Origin: Carboxylicivirga agarovorans
Lineage (GTDB): Bacteria > Bacteroidota > Bacteroidia > Bacteroidales > Marinilabiliaceae
Length of the DNA: 64,000 bases
Reading direction: 5' to 3'
Assembly: GCF_050589845.1 (NCBI RefSeq)
Contig: NZ_JBNGPA010000006.1
Coordinates: forward strand, 62,001-126,000
The translations under genes and the position numbers were made by a program. How positions within the stretch are numbered: position 1 is the first letter of the stretch; the number at the start of each line of letters is the position of its first letter. Below are positions 44,411 to 53,645 of the stretch, one piece after another. The notes under the pieces were generated by a model. It did no database searches. It saw only the letters and a list, made by a program, of their open reading frames with translations, and was not told the DNA's origin.

Positions 44411-47400
44411 ATGATCAAACGCCTCTCATACAGTTTAGTCATCATATGTTTTAGCCTGATGCATCTTACCGCACAGGATCTGAAATTTAAATCCTATAAA
44501 ACGGACGATGGTCTTACCGGCAGCACTGTAACATGTTTTTACCAGGCACAAAACAATATGCTTTGGATAGGAAGCGACAAAGGGGTAGATTTATTTACAG
44601 GACATTGTTTCATCCCCTTAAGAAGCTTTATTAACGATTCTGCCAGTTACACCCAGGTTCCTTCAACAGCTATCACCGAACATGAAAATAACAGCATTTG
44701 GGTAGGTACCTGGGGCGATGGTTTATATAGTGTTAATATTGAATCGGGCGACTACAAGCACTACAGAGCAGAAAATGAACTGAACAACAATACCATAAGC
44801 GATAATTACATCAATTGTCTTAAAGTATATGATGATCAGCTCTGGATTGGCAGTAATTATTGCTTAAGTCAGAAAAGTGGTAATCAGTTTATTCATTACA
44901 ATTTTGAAGAGGTTTTAACAAAAGGCACCCCCGATATCAGGGCAATCATCCCAAGGTACCAACACCTACTAAGCATATTTACCAGTTCGGGCGAAATAAT
45001 AGAATTAAACACACAAACCGGAACCTATCATAAAGTAGGTGAGATAAAGGCACCACTTAACAACATTACCTGTGTAGAAAAAGACCAGGAAAACCGTTAC
45101 TGGATTGGAACGGAGTACAACGGCTTAATTCTACTTGGCGAAAATTACAACCGAATCACCCCTGCCGCCCCACTTGCTGAGCAACTCTCAAAGGCTCATA
45201 TATCAGCGATTACTGCTCATTCTGATTATGGTATTTTTATTGGTTCCGATGGCGGTGGTTTATTTATTATCAATCCTGCAGATTACAGCTTCAAGCGTAT
45301 TGAGAATTCATTTACCGATACCCATTCTTTAACCAGCAACCAGCTTGAAAGCCTTTTCATTGACTCCAATGGCATCTTATGGCTTGGTTATTTCAGAGCC
45401 GGCTTTAGCCAATCGATGTATGAAACCGATGGCATCGAACATGTTTATAAGTTAAATGCCAATGGTGGTCTTTTACCCAATAAAAATGTCAACTGCTTTA
45501 CCGAAGACTCCAAAAGAAACATCTGGGTAGGCACGGAATCAGGCTTGGCTGTATATGACAAGGATTATAGGCCGGCAAGGCAAACATCGTTTGAAAAAAA
45601 GGTTATTAAAAAACTGGAAAACCTGCCTGTCACTTCCTTATCTTCATCTGTCAATCAGAAAAAAATATATGCCGGCACATATAACAACGGTCTGTTCATT
45701 ATTGACCTGAAAGAAAATAAGATTACTAATCGCCATGCTGACAACTCTAATCTGGAGAGTAGTTTCATTCGAGATGTAAAAGAGCTAAACGACAGTCTGC
45801 TCTATGTAGCTACAGTTGACGGGGGCTTTTATAAATACTACAATGATCGCTTTGAAAAAGTGAAGGTCTATTTCGATGACAAGTATGAAATACAGGATTT
45901 CTTCCACATCGAACTCATTAATAAAGAATACCTCTGGCTATCAAGTGCAGGAAAGGGTGTGCTTCGCATTCATGCACCAGGGGGTAAGGGCGAGGTATTT
46001 GAATCAGTTCTGTCAACCATTTGTTACTGTACACACACCAACGCTGATCAAAGCACATACATAGCAACCAATAAAGGAATATTCAAATATGACAAACCAT
46101 CCAATACTTTCAAGCCTGTTCACACTGGTCCCGAACCTGTTGATTATTACGGCATCATCGAGGATGATCTGTCAAATATCTGGATAAGCAGTTCATCAGG
46201 CTTGCATCGATTTAATCATAACACCCTCCAATTAAAAACAGTTTCAAGTCCTAACCTTCAAGGCAAAGAATTCATTCCCGGTGCATTTTATAAGCGCAAT
46301 AACGGTCAGCTACTTTTCGGAGGTACAAATGGCTTTAACATTGTGTCACCAGAGAGATTCTCATCTAAGCCAAATCCAGTAAACTTGTTTATTAGTGAGC
46401 TAAAACTATATAATACGCCCATTAAGCCGGGTCAGCTTTATGATGACCAGCAAATCATTAACAAACACATAAACTACACTGAAGCAATAAATATCTCGCA
46501 TGACATTGATTTGTTCAGTATTCGTGTCAATGCCATTGATTATTTTGACCAAAGCACCAATATTGCCTATACCATAAGTAACAACAGGAAACAGGGCGAT
46601 GTTTTTTATTCTGAAGGAGAAATTACCTTTTTTAATATGCAACCTGGTAAATATACACTTCGTATTTACCCTGTCAGCACATCAGATGGCCAAATTAAGC
46701 AATCAGCTTTTAAAGAGATCACAATAGTTAAGAAGGCTCCATGGTGGCATTCCTACTGGCTTTTTGCCGCTCTGTTCATTTCAATCATTGGAATTATTCT
46801 TACGCTTCACCTGCTTCGTATACGAGAGTTGAGAAAAACCAAAAGAACGCTTCAGAAAAAAATCACAGAACGAACCGCTGCCCTCTTAAGCCAGAAAGAA
46901 AGATTGCAGTACCAAAAAAATTCACTGCAGGAAATGCTGGCTCAGAACAAAAAGCTGGAATCCTTTAAGGAAAGTATTATAAACATGATCGTTCATGACC
47001 TGAAAAACCCGCTTAATGGTATCATTGGCCTATCATCACTTAATGAAGCTGAATACCTGGAGCATATAAACAGTGCCAGCCGTCAGATGCTTTGCCTTGT
47101 GGAAAATATACTGGATGTGAGGCGTTCCGAGACGCACTCCCTGCAACTCTTTTATCAACATTGCGATATCAGGCAGCTGGTAAATGAAGCCATTGATGAA
47201 GTTCATTTTCTATTGAAAGATAACCAGATAGAGATACTCAATCAAATAGATACGATTGAACTATCACTGGATAAAGATATAATTCGCCGCGTATTTATTA
47301 ATTTACTGACAAATGCCATCAAGTACAGTAAAGTTAATGGGAAAATAACTCTCAGAGGTACTCTTTCTGATCAACAAAAGGAAAAAATGCTACTTTTGTC

Positions 47401-47629
47401 CGTGCAAGATGAAGGTCATGGCATACCTGAAAAATACAGGGAAAGCATTTTTGATCTTTACCAGCAGATTATGACAAAAAAATCAGGCAAGGCAAGCTCT
47501 AATGGATTAGGCTTAAGCTTTTGCAAGATTGCTGTCAACGAACATGCGGGTAAAATATGGGTTGAATCAGAAATAGGCAAAGGTGCCACTTTCTTCATTC
47601 AAATACCCTTACAAAAACCCGCGGATTAA
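44411..47629 (+). CDS. Propeller-type sensor histidine kinase without receiver or DNA-binding domain
   Basis: A 1072-residue kinase from the ATG at 44411 (MIKRLSYSLVII); the longer frame lacks a proper signal. Signal peptide to HLTAQ; Reg_prop propeller repeats to ~residue 690 (MLWIGSDKGVDLF, IWVGTWGDGLYSV); Y_Y_Y-type domain (~690-770); membrane helix ~777-802; coiled coil; HisKA with His862 in VHDLKNPLNG; HATPase (VQDEGHGIPEKYRESIFDLYQ, GLGLSFCKIAVNEHAGKI). The periplasmic part is like an HTCS, but the protein ends after the kinase, so it must pass phosphate to a separate regulator, which is not in the window. The barrel protein gene follows at once. Confidence 0.88.
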   Translation: MIKRLSYSLVIICFSLMHLTAQDLKFKSYKTDDGLTGSTVTCFYQAQNNMLWIGSDKGVDLFTGHCFIPLRSFINDSASYTQVPSTAITEHENNSIWVGTWGDGLYSVNIESGDYKHYRAENELNNNTISDNYINCLKVYDDQLWIGSNYCLSQKSGNQFIHYNFEEVLTKGTPDIRAIIPRYQHLLSIFTSSGEIIELNTQTGTYHKVGEIKAPLNNITCVEKDQENRYWIGTEYNGLILLGENYNRITPAAPLAEQLSKAHISAITAHSDYGIFIGSDGGGLFIINPADYSFKRIENSFTDTHSLTSNQLESLFIDSNGILWLGYFRAGFSQSMYETDGIEHVYKLNANGGLLPNKNVNCFTEDSKRNIWVGTESGLAVYDKDYRPARQTSFEKKVIKKLENLPVTSLSSSVNQKKIYAGTYNNGLFIIDLKENKITNRHADNSNLESSFIRDVKELNDSLLYVATVDGGFYKYYNDRFEKVKVYFDDKYEIQDFFHIELINKEYLWLSSAGKGVLRIHAPGGKGEVFESVLSTICYCTHTNADQSTYIATNKGIFKYDKPSNTFKPVHTGPEPVDYYGIIEDDLSNIWISSSSGLHRFNHNTLQLKTVSSPNLQGKEFIPGAFYKRNNGQLLFGGTNGFNIVSPERFSSKPNPVNLFISELKLYNTPIKPGQLYDDQQIINKHINYTEAINISHDIDLFSIRVNAIDYFDQSTNIAYTISNNRKQGDVFYSEGEITFFNMQPGKYTLRIYPVSTSDGQIKQSAFKEITIVKKAPWWHSYWLFAALFISIIGIILTLHLLRIRELRKTKRTLQKKITERTAALLSQKERLQYQKNSLQEMLAQNKKLESFKESIINMIVHDLKNPLNGIIGLSSLNEAEYLEHINSASRQMLCLVENILDVRRSETHSLQLFYQHCDIRQLVNEAIDEVHFLLKDNQIEILNQIDTIELSLDKDIIRRVFINLLTNAIKYSKVNGKITLRGTLSDQQKEKMLLLSVQDEGHGIPEKYRESIFDLYQQIMTKKSGKASSNGLGLSFCKIAVNEHAGKIWVESEIGKGATFFIQIPLQKPAD

Positions 47630-47654
47630 GCATTTAATTTTAACCTTATTAATA

Positions 47655-48140
47655 ATGAAGAAACAATTCGCAACACTTATCATTTGCCTGATAAGTCTGG
47701 CAGCTTATGGCCAGGTTAAAAACCAACATGCTATTGGAGGACGCCTTGGAGCGGGTAATACTTTTGGTTCACAAGTAAGTTATCAGTACGGGCTGTCTAA
47801 TTACAACCGCATTGAAGTTGATATGGGTTTTAACTCAAACAGCGATGGTAATGGCTTTATCCTGTCAGGTGTTTATCAGTGGGTGTGGGCTATTGAAAGT
47901 GGTTTCAACTGGTATGCGGGTCCCGCTGCATCATTAGGATCCTGGAGTTATAAAAACAGTTACACTGGCGATGGTGGTTCAGGTGCTTACCTTGGTATTG
48001 GTGGACAAATCGGTGCAGAATACAACTTTGAAGAAGTGCCTATCAACCTGAGTTTAGACACCATGCCACAAATAGGTTTTGGGCCAACTGATGAAAATTT
48101 CACCATGGGTTTATCCATTGGTGTGAGATATACTTTTTAG
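47655..48140 (+). CDS. Small outer-membrane beta-barrel protein
   Basis: A 161-residue exported protein from the ATG at 47655 (MKKQFATLIICLISLAAYGQ). The mature part has alternating short beta strands with GGRLGAGNTFGSQVSYQYGLS, NRIEVDMGFN and a final MGLSIGVRYTF ending in Phe, a barrel insertion signal. It resembles eight-stranded OmpA/OmpW-like barrels, with no recognised function. It starts 25 bases after the sensor kinase stop and ends with a terminator, so the two are an operon; the barrel might report or transport the kinase signal. Confidence 0.75.
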   Translation: MKKQFATLIICLISLAAYGQVKNQHAIGGRLGAGNTFGSQVSYQYGLSNYNRIEVDMGFNSNSDGNGFILSGVYQWVWAIESGFNWYAGPAASLGSWSYKNSYTGDGGSGAYLGIGGQIGAEYNFEEVPINLSLDTMPQIGFGPTDENFTMGLSIGVRYTF

Positions 48141-48163
48141 ATTATTTTATTTTCAGAGTAATG

Positions 48164-48194
48164 AGGTCCGGATATGATGTCCGGACCTTTTTTT
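48164..48194 (+). terminator. Terminator after the barrel protein gene
   Basis: A 9-bp perfect stem AGGTCCGGA/TCCGGACCT with a 7-base loop and seven T. Confidence 0.93.
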
Positions 48195-48230
48195 GTATCT
48201 GTTGTTTAACGCTGCCTTAAAAAATAAAAT

Positions 48231-48238
48231 TACTTTTG
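48231..48238 (+). promoter_or_regulatory. -7 box of the ECF sigma operon
   Basis: TACTTTTG lies 17 bases before the sigma ATG. TTG at 48202 is a possible but overly distant -33 box. The match to the RpoD consensus suggests basal expression by the main sigma factor. Confidence 0.5.
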
Positions 48239-48255
48239 GGGTAACCTGCTTGAGA

Positions 48256-48837
48256 ATGGATACGACCAATAACCCACAAATACTGCTAAATGCGCTTATT
48301 GCAAGTGAAAAATCGGCTTTCGACTCACTATTCAGGATGTATTATACTACATTATGCAGATTTGCAAATACCATCACACGTTCGCAGATACTGGCAGAAG
48401 AGGCTGTTCAGGATACGTTTGTTAAACTGTGGGAAGAAAGGAAAAAACTTAAGCAGGTTAAAAACATCAAATCATACCTCTTCAAATCAGTTTATAACCA
48501 ATGCCTGTGGTTGGTTAAAAAGCAACATACACAAGAACGATACGAGCAGCAATATGCTTTGGACATGCCTTCTCTTCTAAATGAGGAAGAGAAAGAAAGT
48601 TGGGAAGCGTTTAAACCACATATTCAGGCAGCTGTCAATAATCTTCCGGCGAAATGTCGACAGATATTTTTATTACGCCGGTATGAAGGATTAACAAATG
48701 CTGAAATTGCCGACTACCTCAACATTTCAATAAAAACCGTTGAGAATCAACTTACAATTGCCATACAAAAGCTCCGTAAAGAACTCCATCCTTTTATAAA
48801 AAACCTGATTATTTTATTTTTTATCGAAAACTTTTAG
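48256..48837 (+). CDS. ECF sigma factor, FecI/Bacteroidota type
   Basis: A 193-residue ECF sigma factor from the ATG at 48256 (MDTTNNPQILLNALIASEKSAF). Region 2 reads FDSLFRMYYTTLCRFANTI and AEEAVQDTFVKLWEERKKL; region 4 is LPAKCRQIFLLRRYEGLTNAEIADYLNISIKTVENQL. It is followed 40 bases later by a FecR anti-sigma gene. In Bacteroidota such pairs usually control a TonB receptor; here none follows. It probably activates its own operon once FecR is relieved. Confidence 0.93.
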   Translation: MDTTNNPQILLNALIASEKSAFDSLFRMYYTTLCRFANTITRSQILAEEAVQDTFVKLWEERKKLKQVKNIKSYLFKSVYNQCLWLVKKQHTQERYEQQYALDMPSLLNEEEKESWEAFKPHIQAAVNNLPAKCRQIFLLRRYEGLTNAEIADYLNISIKTVENQLTIAIQKLRKELHPFIKNLIILFFIENF

Positions 48838-48877
48838 GGGTTTCTGTTCTGGCTTTTCTCTATAAAGAAAAAAGCTC

Positions 48878-49822
48878 ATGCAAAAAGAGGCTCCCATTAA
48901 AAAGATATTATCAAAGCTGGATCATTCAATTACTGCGGAGGACTCACAGGAACTTGACAGCTGGCGAAAAACATCTGAGGAAAATGAATCGTTCTATAAA
49001 ACATTCACTTTTTTATGGAACGATAAACTGACTGGAAAATCATCCTATCATCCTGAAACTGAGAAAGCCTTATCAATCACCCATCTGCGTATTTCACGAC
49101 GACAGTTTATGAGGAGAATGGTTAATGCAGCAGCCGTATTAACAGCACTTATTGCCATTGGCAGTATATTATTGATGTTGCAGTCCACTAAGCACACCAT
49201 CAAAATAATTGCAGATCGGCAAAAGGAATTTACCCTGCCCGATAAAACAACCGTCATTTTAGCCAAAGGCAGTGAGCTAACTTATCCTGACATCTTTAAA
49301 TCCTCAAAACGTGAAGTTGAACTCGTTGGTAAAGCCTGGTTTCATGTGACGCATAAGCCTGAACAACCCTTTATTGTAGAGACCCACAACGCTTTCACTA
49401 AAGTATTGGGAACACAATTTACTATAGCAGCTGATAAAACAGAGCCAACAGCGGTTTTTCTTGATGAAGGAAAAGTTGCTTTTCAGGCTAAGCAATGGTT
49501 TTCAAAAAGCCACATCCTGAATCCCGGTGAGATGATAGATTATTCAAATGGAGTGTACCAAAAAATAAAGCAGCATAACCTGAATGCTTCTTCATGGGCA
49601 ACACAACAATTGAAATTTAAAAGTACTCCTCTTCTTGAAGTTATTCGTGAAATAGAAACGTATTACAATGTTAACATTGAGCTACAAACACCTCAGATTG
49701 GTGAGCTTCGGTTTAGCGGCATGCTTAAAGAGTCGAATGCTCAGGATGCACTTGAAATAGTAGCACTAACGCTTCAACTCAGGTTGATTCAAAATAATAA
49801 GACCTTTACCCTATGCCTGTAA
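48878..49822 (+). CDS. FecR family anti-sigma factor
   Basis: A 314-residue inner-membrane anti-sigma protein. The cytoplasmic N-terminus (~1-75) binds sigma; one membrane helix is at ~84-106 (MVNAAAVLTALIAIGSILLML); the periplasmic FecR domain follows (FTLPDKTTVILAKGSELTYP, REVELVGKAWFHVTHKPEQPFIVETHNAFTKVLGTQFTI). The C-terminal ~70 residues are an STN-like segment (PLLEVIREIETYYNVNIELQ, RFSGMLKESNAQDALEIVALT). Its stop overlaps the next gene start by ten bases, so the two are translationally coupled. Confidence 0.92.
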   Translation: MQKEAPIKKILSKLDHSITAEDSQELDSWRKTSEENESFYKTFTFLWNDKLTGKSSYHPETEKALSITHLRISRRQFMRRMVNAAAVLTALIAIGSILLMLQSTKHTIKIIADRQKEFTLPDKTTVILAKGSELTYPDIFKSSKREVELVGKAWFHVTHKPEQPFIVETHNAFTKVLGTQFTIAADKTEPTAVFLDEGKVAFQAKQWFSKSHILNPGEMIDYSNGVYQKIKQHNLNASSWATQQLKFKSTPLLEVIREIETYYNVNIELQTPQIGELRFSGMLKESNAQDALEIVALTLQLRLIQNNKTFTLCL

Positions 49823-51378
49823 ATAATAAATTCCTTCTTCTAACCTTTTTGCTTACCTGTGCCTCACTAATTAAGGCACAAAAAACAGCACACTTTTACC
49901 TTGACAGCATCGCTCACTTAAACCAGCTGGAACTTTGCTATAGCGAAGACATGGTCAACCTGCAGCAAACTATTTATCCGTCAGGCGATAGTCTTTCGTT
50001 GGAGGATTACATCAGGCATGTGGCATACGAAAGTCACCTCCACATTCAACTTAAAGGCGATAACTTAATCATTACCAACCCCAATGAGCAAACCATTTTG
50101 ATAAGCGGAAAGCTTATGGATTTAAGCTCAAAGGAATCATTACCTTTTGCGCATATCCTGCAACGCGACTGGGGAACGGGCTCCATAACCAATGCCGAAG
50201 GTGGATTTGAACTGCATGTGCCAGCTGTTTTAAGCGGATTACCCCTTGAATTCTCATGCATGGGGTATGCCGACACAACAATTATCGTCCCCCATCAGGA
50301 CAGCCTGAACCTGCGGATAGCTTTAAGACCAAAACCCTATAACCTCAACGAGGTGTTGGTATTACCCAATGGCAATACCGCCGAAGATTTAGTACGCATG
50401 GCAACCAAACGCATCAAACGCAATTACCACCGTAAAACGGCACAAATGGATGCTTTTTACAGGCGCACCGGATTTAGGGATTCCATGTTTGTGCAATTAA
50501 TGGAAGCGGCTTTGCTGATTGAAGACAAAGGCATTGACATGCCTTCTTCTACAACAAAGATTAAGCTTCTTGAAGCCAGGCAAAGCAAAAACTACCTGGT
50601 TCAGATGGATGCCAAACGAAAGTGGGCTCACAAAAGAATGGAGGAGTTGATACATGGTGGTCATCGTAATACCTTTTACAGAGCCTATAATAACCCGGTC
50701 AGAACGTATAGAGATGATTGGTGGTATAAGCCATTGACCGACTATGAGGACTTCAAATATGAATTTCATGGTGCCATGTGGTTAGACTCCAATAAAGTTT
50801 ATAAAATTGAATTTGAACGTGATAAGTTATATATAGATGGGCGACGGTCATCAGAAAATAAAAACTACTATAGAGGAGGCTATATTTATATTGATGCAAC
50901 TGATCATGGCATTCATAAAATGCAGTATATCAACAGAGCGAAAGAAGGCAATAAAAGCCAGTACGCACGTGTCCTGCGCAGAAATACCATCATAAGTTTC
51001 CAGAAAATTGACAATAAGTACTACTTAAAATATACAAAAGCCATTGTGTACCCTGAAGCGAAGCTTTATGTATATGAAAACCCACATGCAAATGAAGAAG
51101 ATAGGAAAATAAAATCGTACCAATGGGCCGAACAACTACTAGTTATCACCAATATTGTAAGGGAGCGACAGCAACGTGAACGCATCCGACAGAGGGACCT
51201 GTTAGATAAACATGAGAATTCGTTTGAAACCAATTACCCATACAATCCCGATTTCTGGCTTAACTATAATATGATCAAACAGAAACCATTGCCTGGTAAA
51301 GCCATTGAGGACCTGGAATGGGAAAAGTCTCTTGAATTACAATTCCAGGATAACAGTACTGTCAATATCAATAAGTAA
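49813..51378 (+). CDS. Exported STN/carboxypeptidase-regulatory-domain protein, first copy
   Basis: A 521-residue protein with a signal peptide (1-22). Residues ~24-95 are STN-like (YLDSIAHLNQLELCYSEDM, GDNLIITNP), the contact domain normally found on TonB receptors that signal to FecR. Residues ~97-180 are a carboxypeptidase-regulatory-like domain (ISGKLMDLSSKESLPFAHI, GSITNAEGGFELHV). The remaining ~330 residues are a mixed region with no plug or barrel, resembling the beta-rich part of other CarboxypepD_reg-like Bacteroidota proteins. It probably takes the receptor place in FecR signalling. The start overlaps the fecR stop. The next gene is a paralog with an almost identical N-terminal third. 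Confidence 0.8.
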   Translation: MPVNNKFLLLTFLLTCASLIKAQKTAHFYLDSIAHLNQLELCYSEDMVNLQQTIYPSGDSLSLEDYIRHVAYESHLHIQLKGDNLIITNPNEQTILISGKLMDLSSKESLPFAHILQRDWGTGSITNAEGGFELHVPAVLSGLPLEFSCMGYADTTIIVPHQDSLNLRIALRPKPYNLNEVLVLPNGNTAEDLVRMATKRIKRNYHRKTAQMDAFYRRTGFRDSMFVQLMEAALLIEDKGIDMPSSTTKIKLLEARQSKNYLVQMDAKRKWAHKRMEELIHGGHRNTFYRAYNNPVRTYRDDWWYKPLTDYEDFKYEFHGAMWLDSNKVYKIEFERDKLYIDGRRSSENKNYYRGGYIYIDATDHGIHKMQYINRAKEGNKSQYARVLRRNTIISFQKIDNKYYLKYTKAIVYPEAKLYVYENPHANEEDRKIKSYQWAEQLLVITNIVRERQQRERIRQRDLLDKHENSFETNYPYNPDFWLNYNMIKQKPLPGKAIEDLEWEKSLELQFQDNSTVNINK

Positions 51379-51399
51379 TAAAAACTCTAAGCTGAATAT

Positions 51400-52968
51400 A
51401 TGCAACTCAAAACCCTTCTTCTAACCTGCCTGCTGCTTTGCACTTCTATAACTGAAGCTCAAAAAACAGCACATTTTTACCTTGACAGTATCGCTCGGTT
51501 AAACCAGCTGGAACTTTGCTATAGTGAAGACATGGTCAACCTGCAGCAAACTATTTATCCATCCGGTGATAGTCTTTCATTGGAGGATTACATCAGGCAT
51601 GTGGCATACGAAAGTCACCTCCATATTCAACTTAAAGGCGATAACTTAATCATTACCAACCCCAATGAGCAAACTATTTTGATAAGCGGAAAACTCATGG
51701 ATTTAAGCTCAAAGGAATCATTGCCTTTTGCACATATCCTGCAACGCGACTGGGGAACGGGCTCCATAACCAATGCCGAAGGTGGATTTGAATTGCATGT
51801 GCCAGCTGTTTTAAGCGGATTACCCTTTGAATTCTCATGCATGGGGTATGCCGACACGACAATTATCGTCCCCCATCAGGACAGCCTGAACCTGCTGATA
51901 GCCTTAAGACCAAAACCCTATAACCTCAACGAGGTGTTGGTTTTGCCCAATGGCAATACCGCCGAAGATTTAGTACGCATGGCAACCAAACGCATCAAAC
52001 GTAATTACCACCGTAAAACGGCACAGATGGATGCCTTTTACCGTCAAACCGGTTTTCGTGACTCTACCTTTGTCCAATTATTTGAAGCAGCATTGCTGAT
52101 TGAAGATAAAGGCATTGACATGCCAACCTCTACTACCAAAATAAAGATAAGGGAAGTAAGGAAAAGCCAGAATTACTATATCCCCATGGATGCCAAACAT
52201 AAGTGGGCCTACGAAAAAATGGAAAAGATGATTCTTGGCGGTCACCAAAATGTTCTTTACAGAGCATACAGTAATCCTGTAAGAGGCTATAAAGTCAGTT
52301 GGTGGTATAAACCTTTAACAGACTATGAGGATTTCAAATATGAATTTGAAGGAGCCATGTGGTTGGATACAGTTAAAGTCTATAAAGTCAAATATGAATA
52401 CGATCGGCTTTATGTAAACGGCAAACGCGCATCGGAACTGAGTGACAATTTTGATGGTGGCTACATTTATATTAACGCCAGCGATTATGGTATTTTAAAG
52501 ATGAATCGGATCTGGTCGTTTCACGCATCTGATAAAAACAGAAGTTTAGCAATTAAAGATGATAAGTTTGCTGATACTGAATATAGCTTTCAGAAAATTG
52601 ATGGTAAGTACTATTTAAAATACATAAGCGGATTAAATGGTCCTCAAGGCAAATTCACCATTTATGAAAATCCTGATGCTGCGAATAAAGATAAAGTCAT
52701 CAAATCAAGGCAATGGGCCGAAAGCATGCTTGTAATAACCAATATAGTAACAGAGCGTCAGGAGCGTGAACGAATCCGTCAAAGAGAATTATTGGATAAG
52801 CACGAGAATTCCTTTGAAACCAATTATCCCTATAATCCTGAATTCTGGCTTAACTACAGCATGATCAAACAAAAGCCATTGCCTGGTAAAGCCATTGAAG
52901 ATTTGGAATGGGAAAAATCGCTTGAATTGCAATTTGAAGAAAACAGCACTGCCAATGTTGAAAATTAA
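51400..52968 (+). CDS. Exported STN/carboxypeptidase-regulatory-domain protein, second copy
   Basis: A 522-residue paralog of the preceding gene, 21 bases downstream. Signal peptide, STN-like and regulatory domains are the same, with only a few substitutions in the first ~200 mature residues (e.g. PLEFSC to PFEFSC). The middle (~220-430) differs much more: KWAYEKMEKMILGGHQN against KWAHKRMEELIHGGHRN, and NRIWSFHASDKNRSL has no match. The last ~80 residues are again close. This looks like duplication followed by conversion of the ends and divergence of a specificity region. It overlaps the ABC ATPase start by 14 bases. Confidence 0.8.
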   Translation: MQLKTLLLTCLLLCTSITEAQKTAHFYLDSIARLNQLELCYSEDMVNLQQTIYPSGDSLSLEDYIRHVAYESHLHIQLKGDNLIITNPNEQTILISGKLMDLSSKESLPFAHILQRDWGTGSITNAEGGFELHVPAVLSGLPFEFSCMGYADTTIIVPHQDSLNLLIALRPKPYNLNEVLVLPNGNTAEDLVRMATKRIKRNYHRKTAQMDAFYRQTGFRDSTFVQLFEAALLIEDKGIDMPTSTTKIKIREVRKSQNYYIPMDAKHKWAYEKMEKMILGGHQNVLYRAYSNPVRGYKVSWWYKPLTDYEDFKYEFEGAMWLDTVKVYKVKYEYDRLYVNGKRASELSDNFDGGYIYINASDYGILKMNRIWSFHASDKNRSLAIKDDKFADTEYSFQKIDGKYYLKYISGLNGPQGKFTIYENPDAANKDKVIKSRQWAESMLVITNIVTERQERERIRQRELLDKHENSFETNYPYNPEFWLNYSMIKQKPLPGKAIEDLEWEKSLELQFEENSTANVEN

Positions 52969-53644
52969 AGAACTAAGCCATCAATATGGAAAACAGGTCA
53001 TTATCGACCAATTATCCATTGAAACACAAAAGAGTGGATTACATGTTTTTGCCGGTGCTAACGGAAGTGGAAAATCCACCTTATTCAGACTAGTTGCTGG
53101 CTTCGATATTCCACATAAAGGCACAATAGAGGTAAACCAGTTAAGCAATGCCGATGACTACAGAAATCAGCTGGGCATTTCCCTGGAGCCATTTAAAACT
53201 GAACCGGATCTGTCGGTTGCCCAAATACTGTCCATGGCACAACAAGAAAAAGGTGTGAAGGATGAAGTAATTGATCTCTGGCTAAATTTCTGGGAGTTAA
53301 AAGACGTAAGAAACAAGCGTTTTAAAGAATTATCTGTTGGCATGGTAAAGCGTCTCTCATTAATAATCTCCTTAATTGGTAATCCTGATATTTTAATATG
53401 GGATGAGCCATTTAACGGACTTGACCCTTTGGGTATTGAAAAGTTGCAAGATTTGATTGAACAAGAGATCAAAGCCGGTAAGTTAATACTCCTCTCCACT
53501 CACCTCTTAAGTGAGCTGTCCAATACCATTGAAAAAGCTTTTATTATGGAAGATGGCCAGGTTAAAAAAACACTCACAAAAGATGAATTAAATACAAGCG
53601 ATGATAAATCGACCATTTTAAAATGGTTACAAGTACAGGCATAA
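52955..53644 (+). CDS. ABC transporter ATP-binding protein
   Basis: A 229-residue ATPase from the ATG at 52955 (MLKIKELSHQYGKQ). Walker A is GANGSGKSTLF, signature KELSVGMVKRLSL, Walker B ILIWDEPFNGLDPLG, and the switch His is in LLSTHLLSEL. This is a DRA-like subfamily, as in ABC-2 exporters. It overlaps the end of the upstream gene by 14 bases and sits one base before the permease. The pair likely forms a small exporter; cargo unknown. Confidence 0.9.
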   Translation: MLKIKELSHQYGKQVIIDQLSIETQKSGLHVFAGANGSGKSTLFRLVAGFDIPHKGTIEVNQLSNADDYRNQLGISLEPFKTEPDLSVAQILSMAQQEKGVKDEVIDLWLNFWELKDVRNKRFKELSVGMVKRLSLIISLIGNPDILIWDEPFNGLDPLGIEKLQDLIEQEIKAGKLILLSTHLLSELSNTIEKAFIMEDGQVKKTLTKDELNTSDDKSTILKWLQVQA

Positions 53645-53645
53645 T

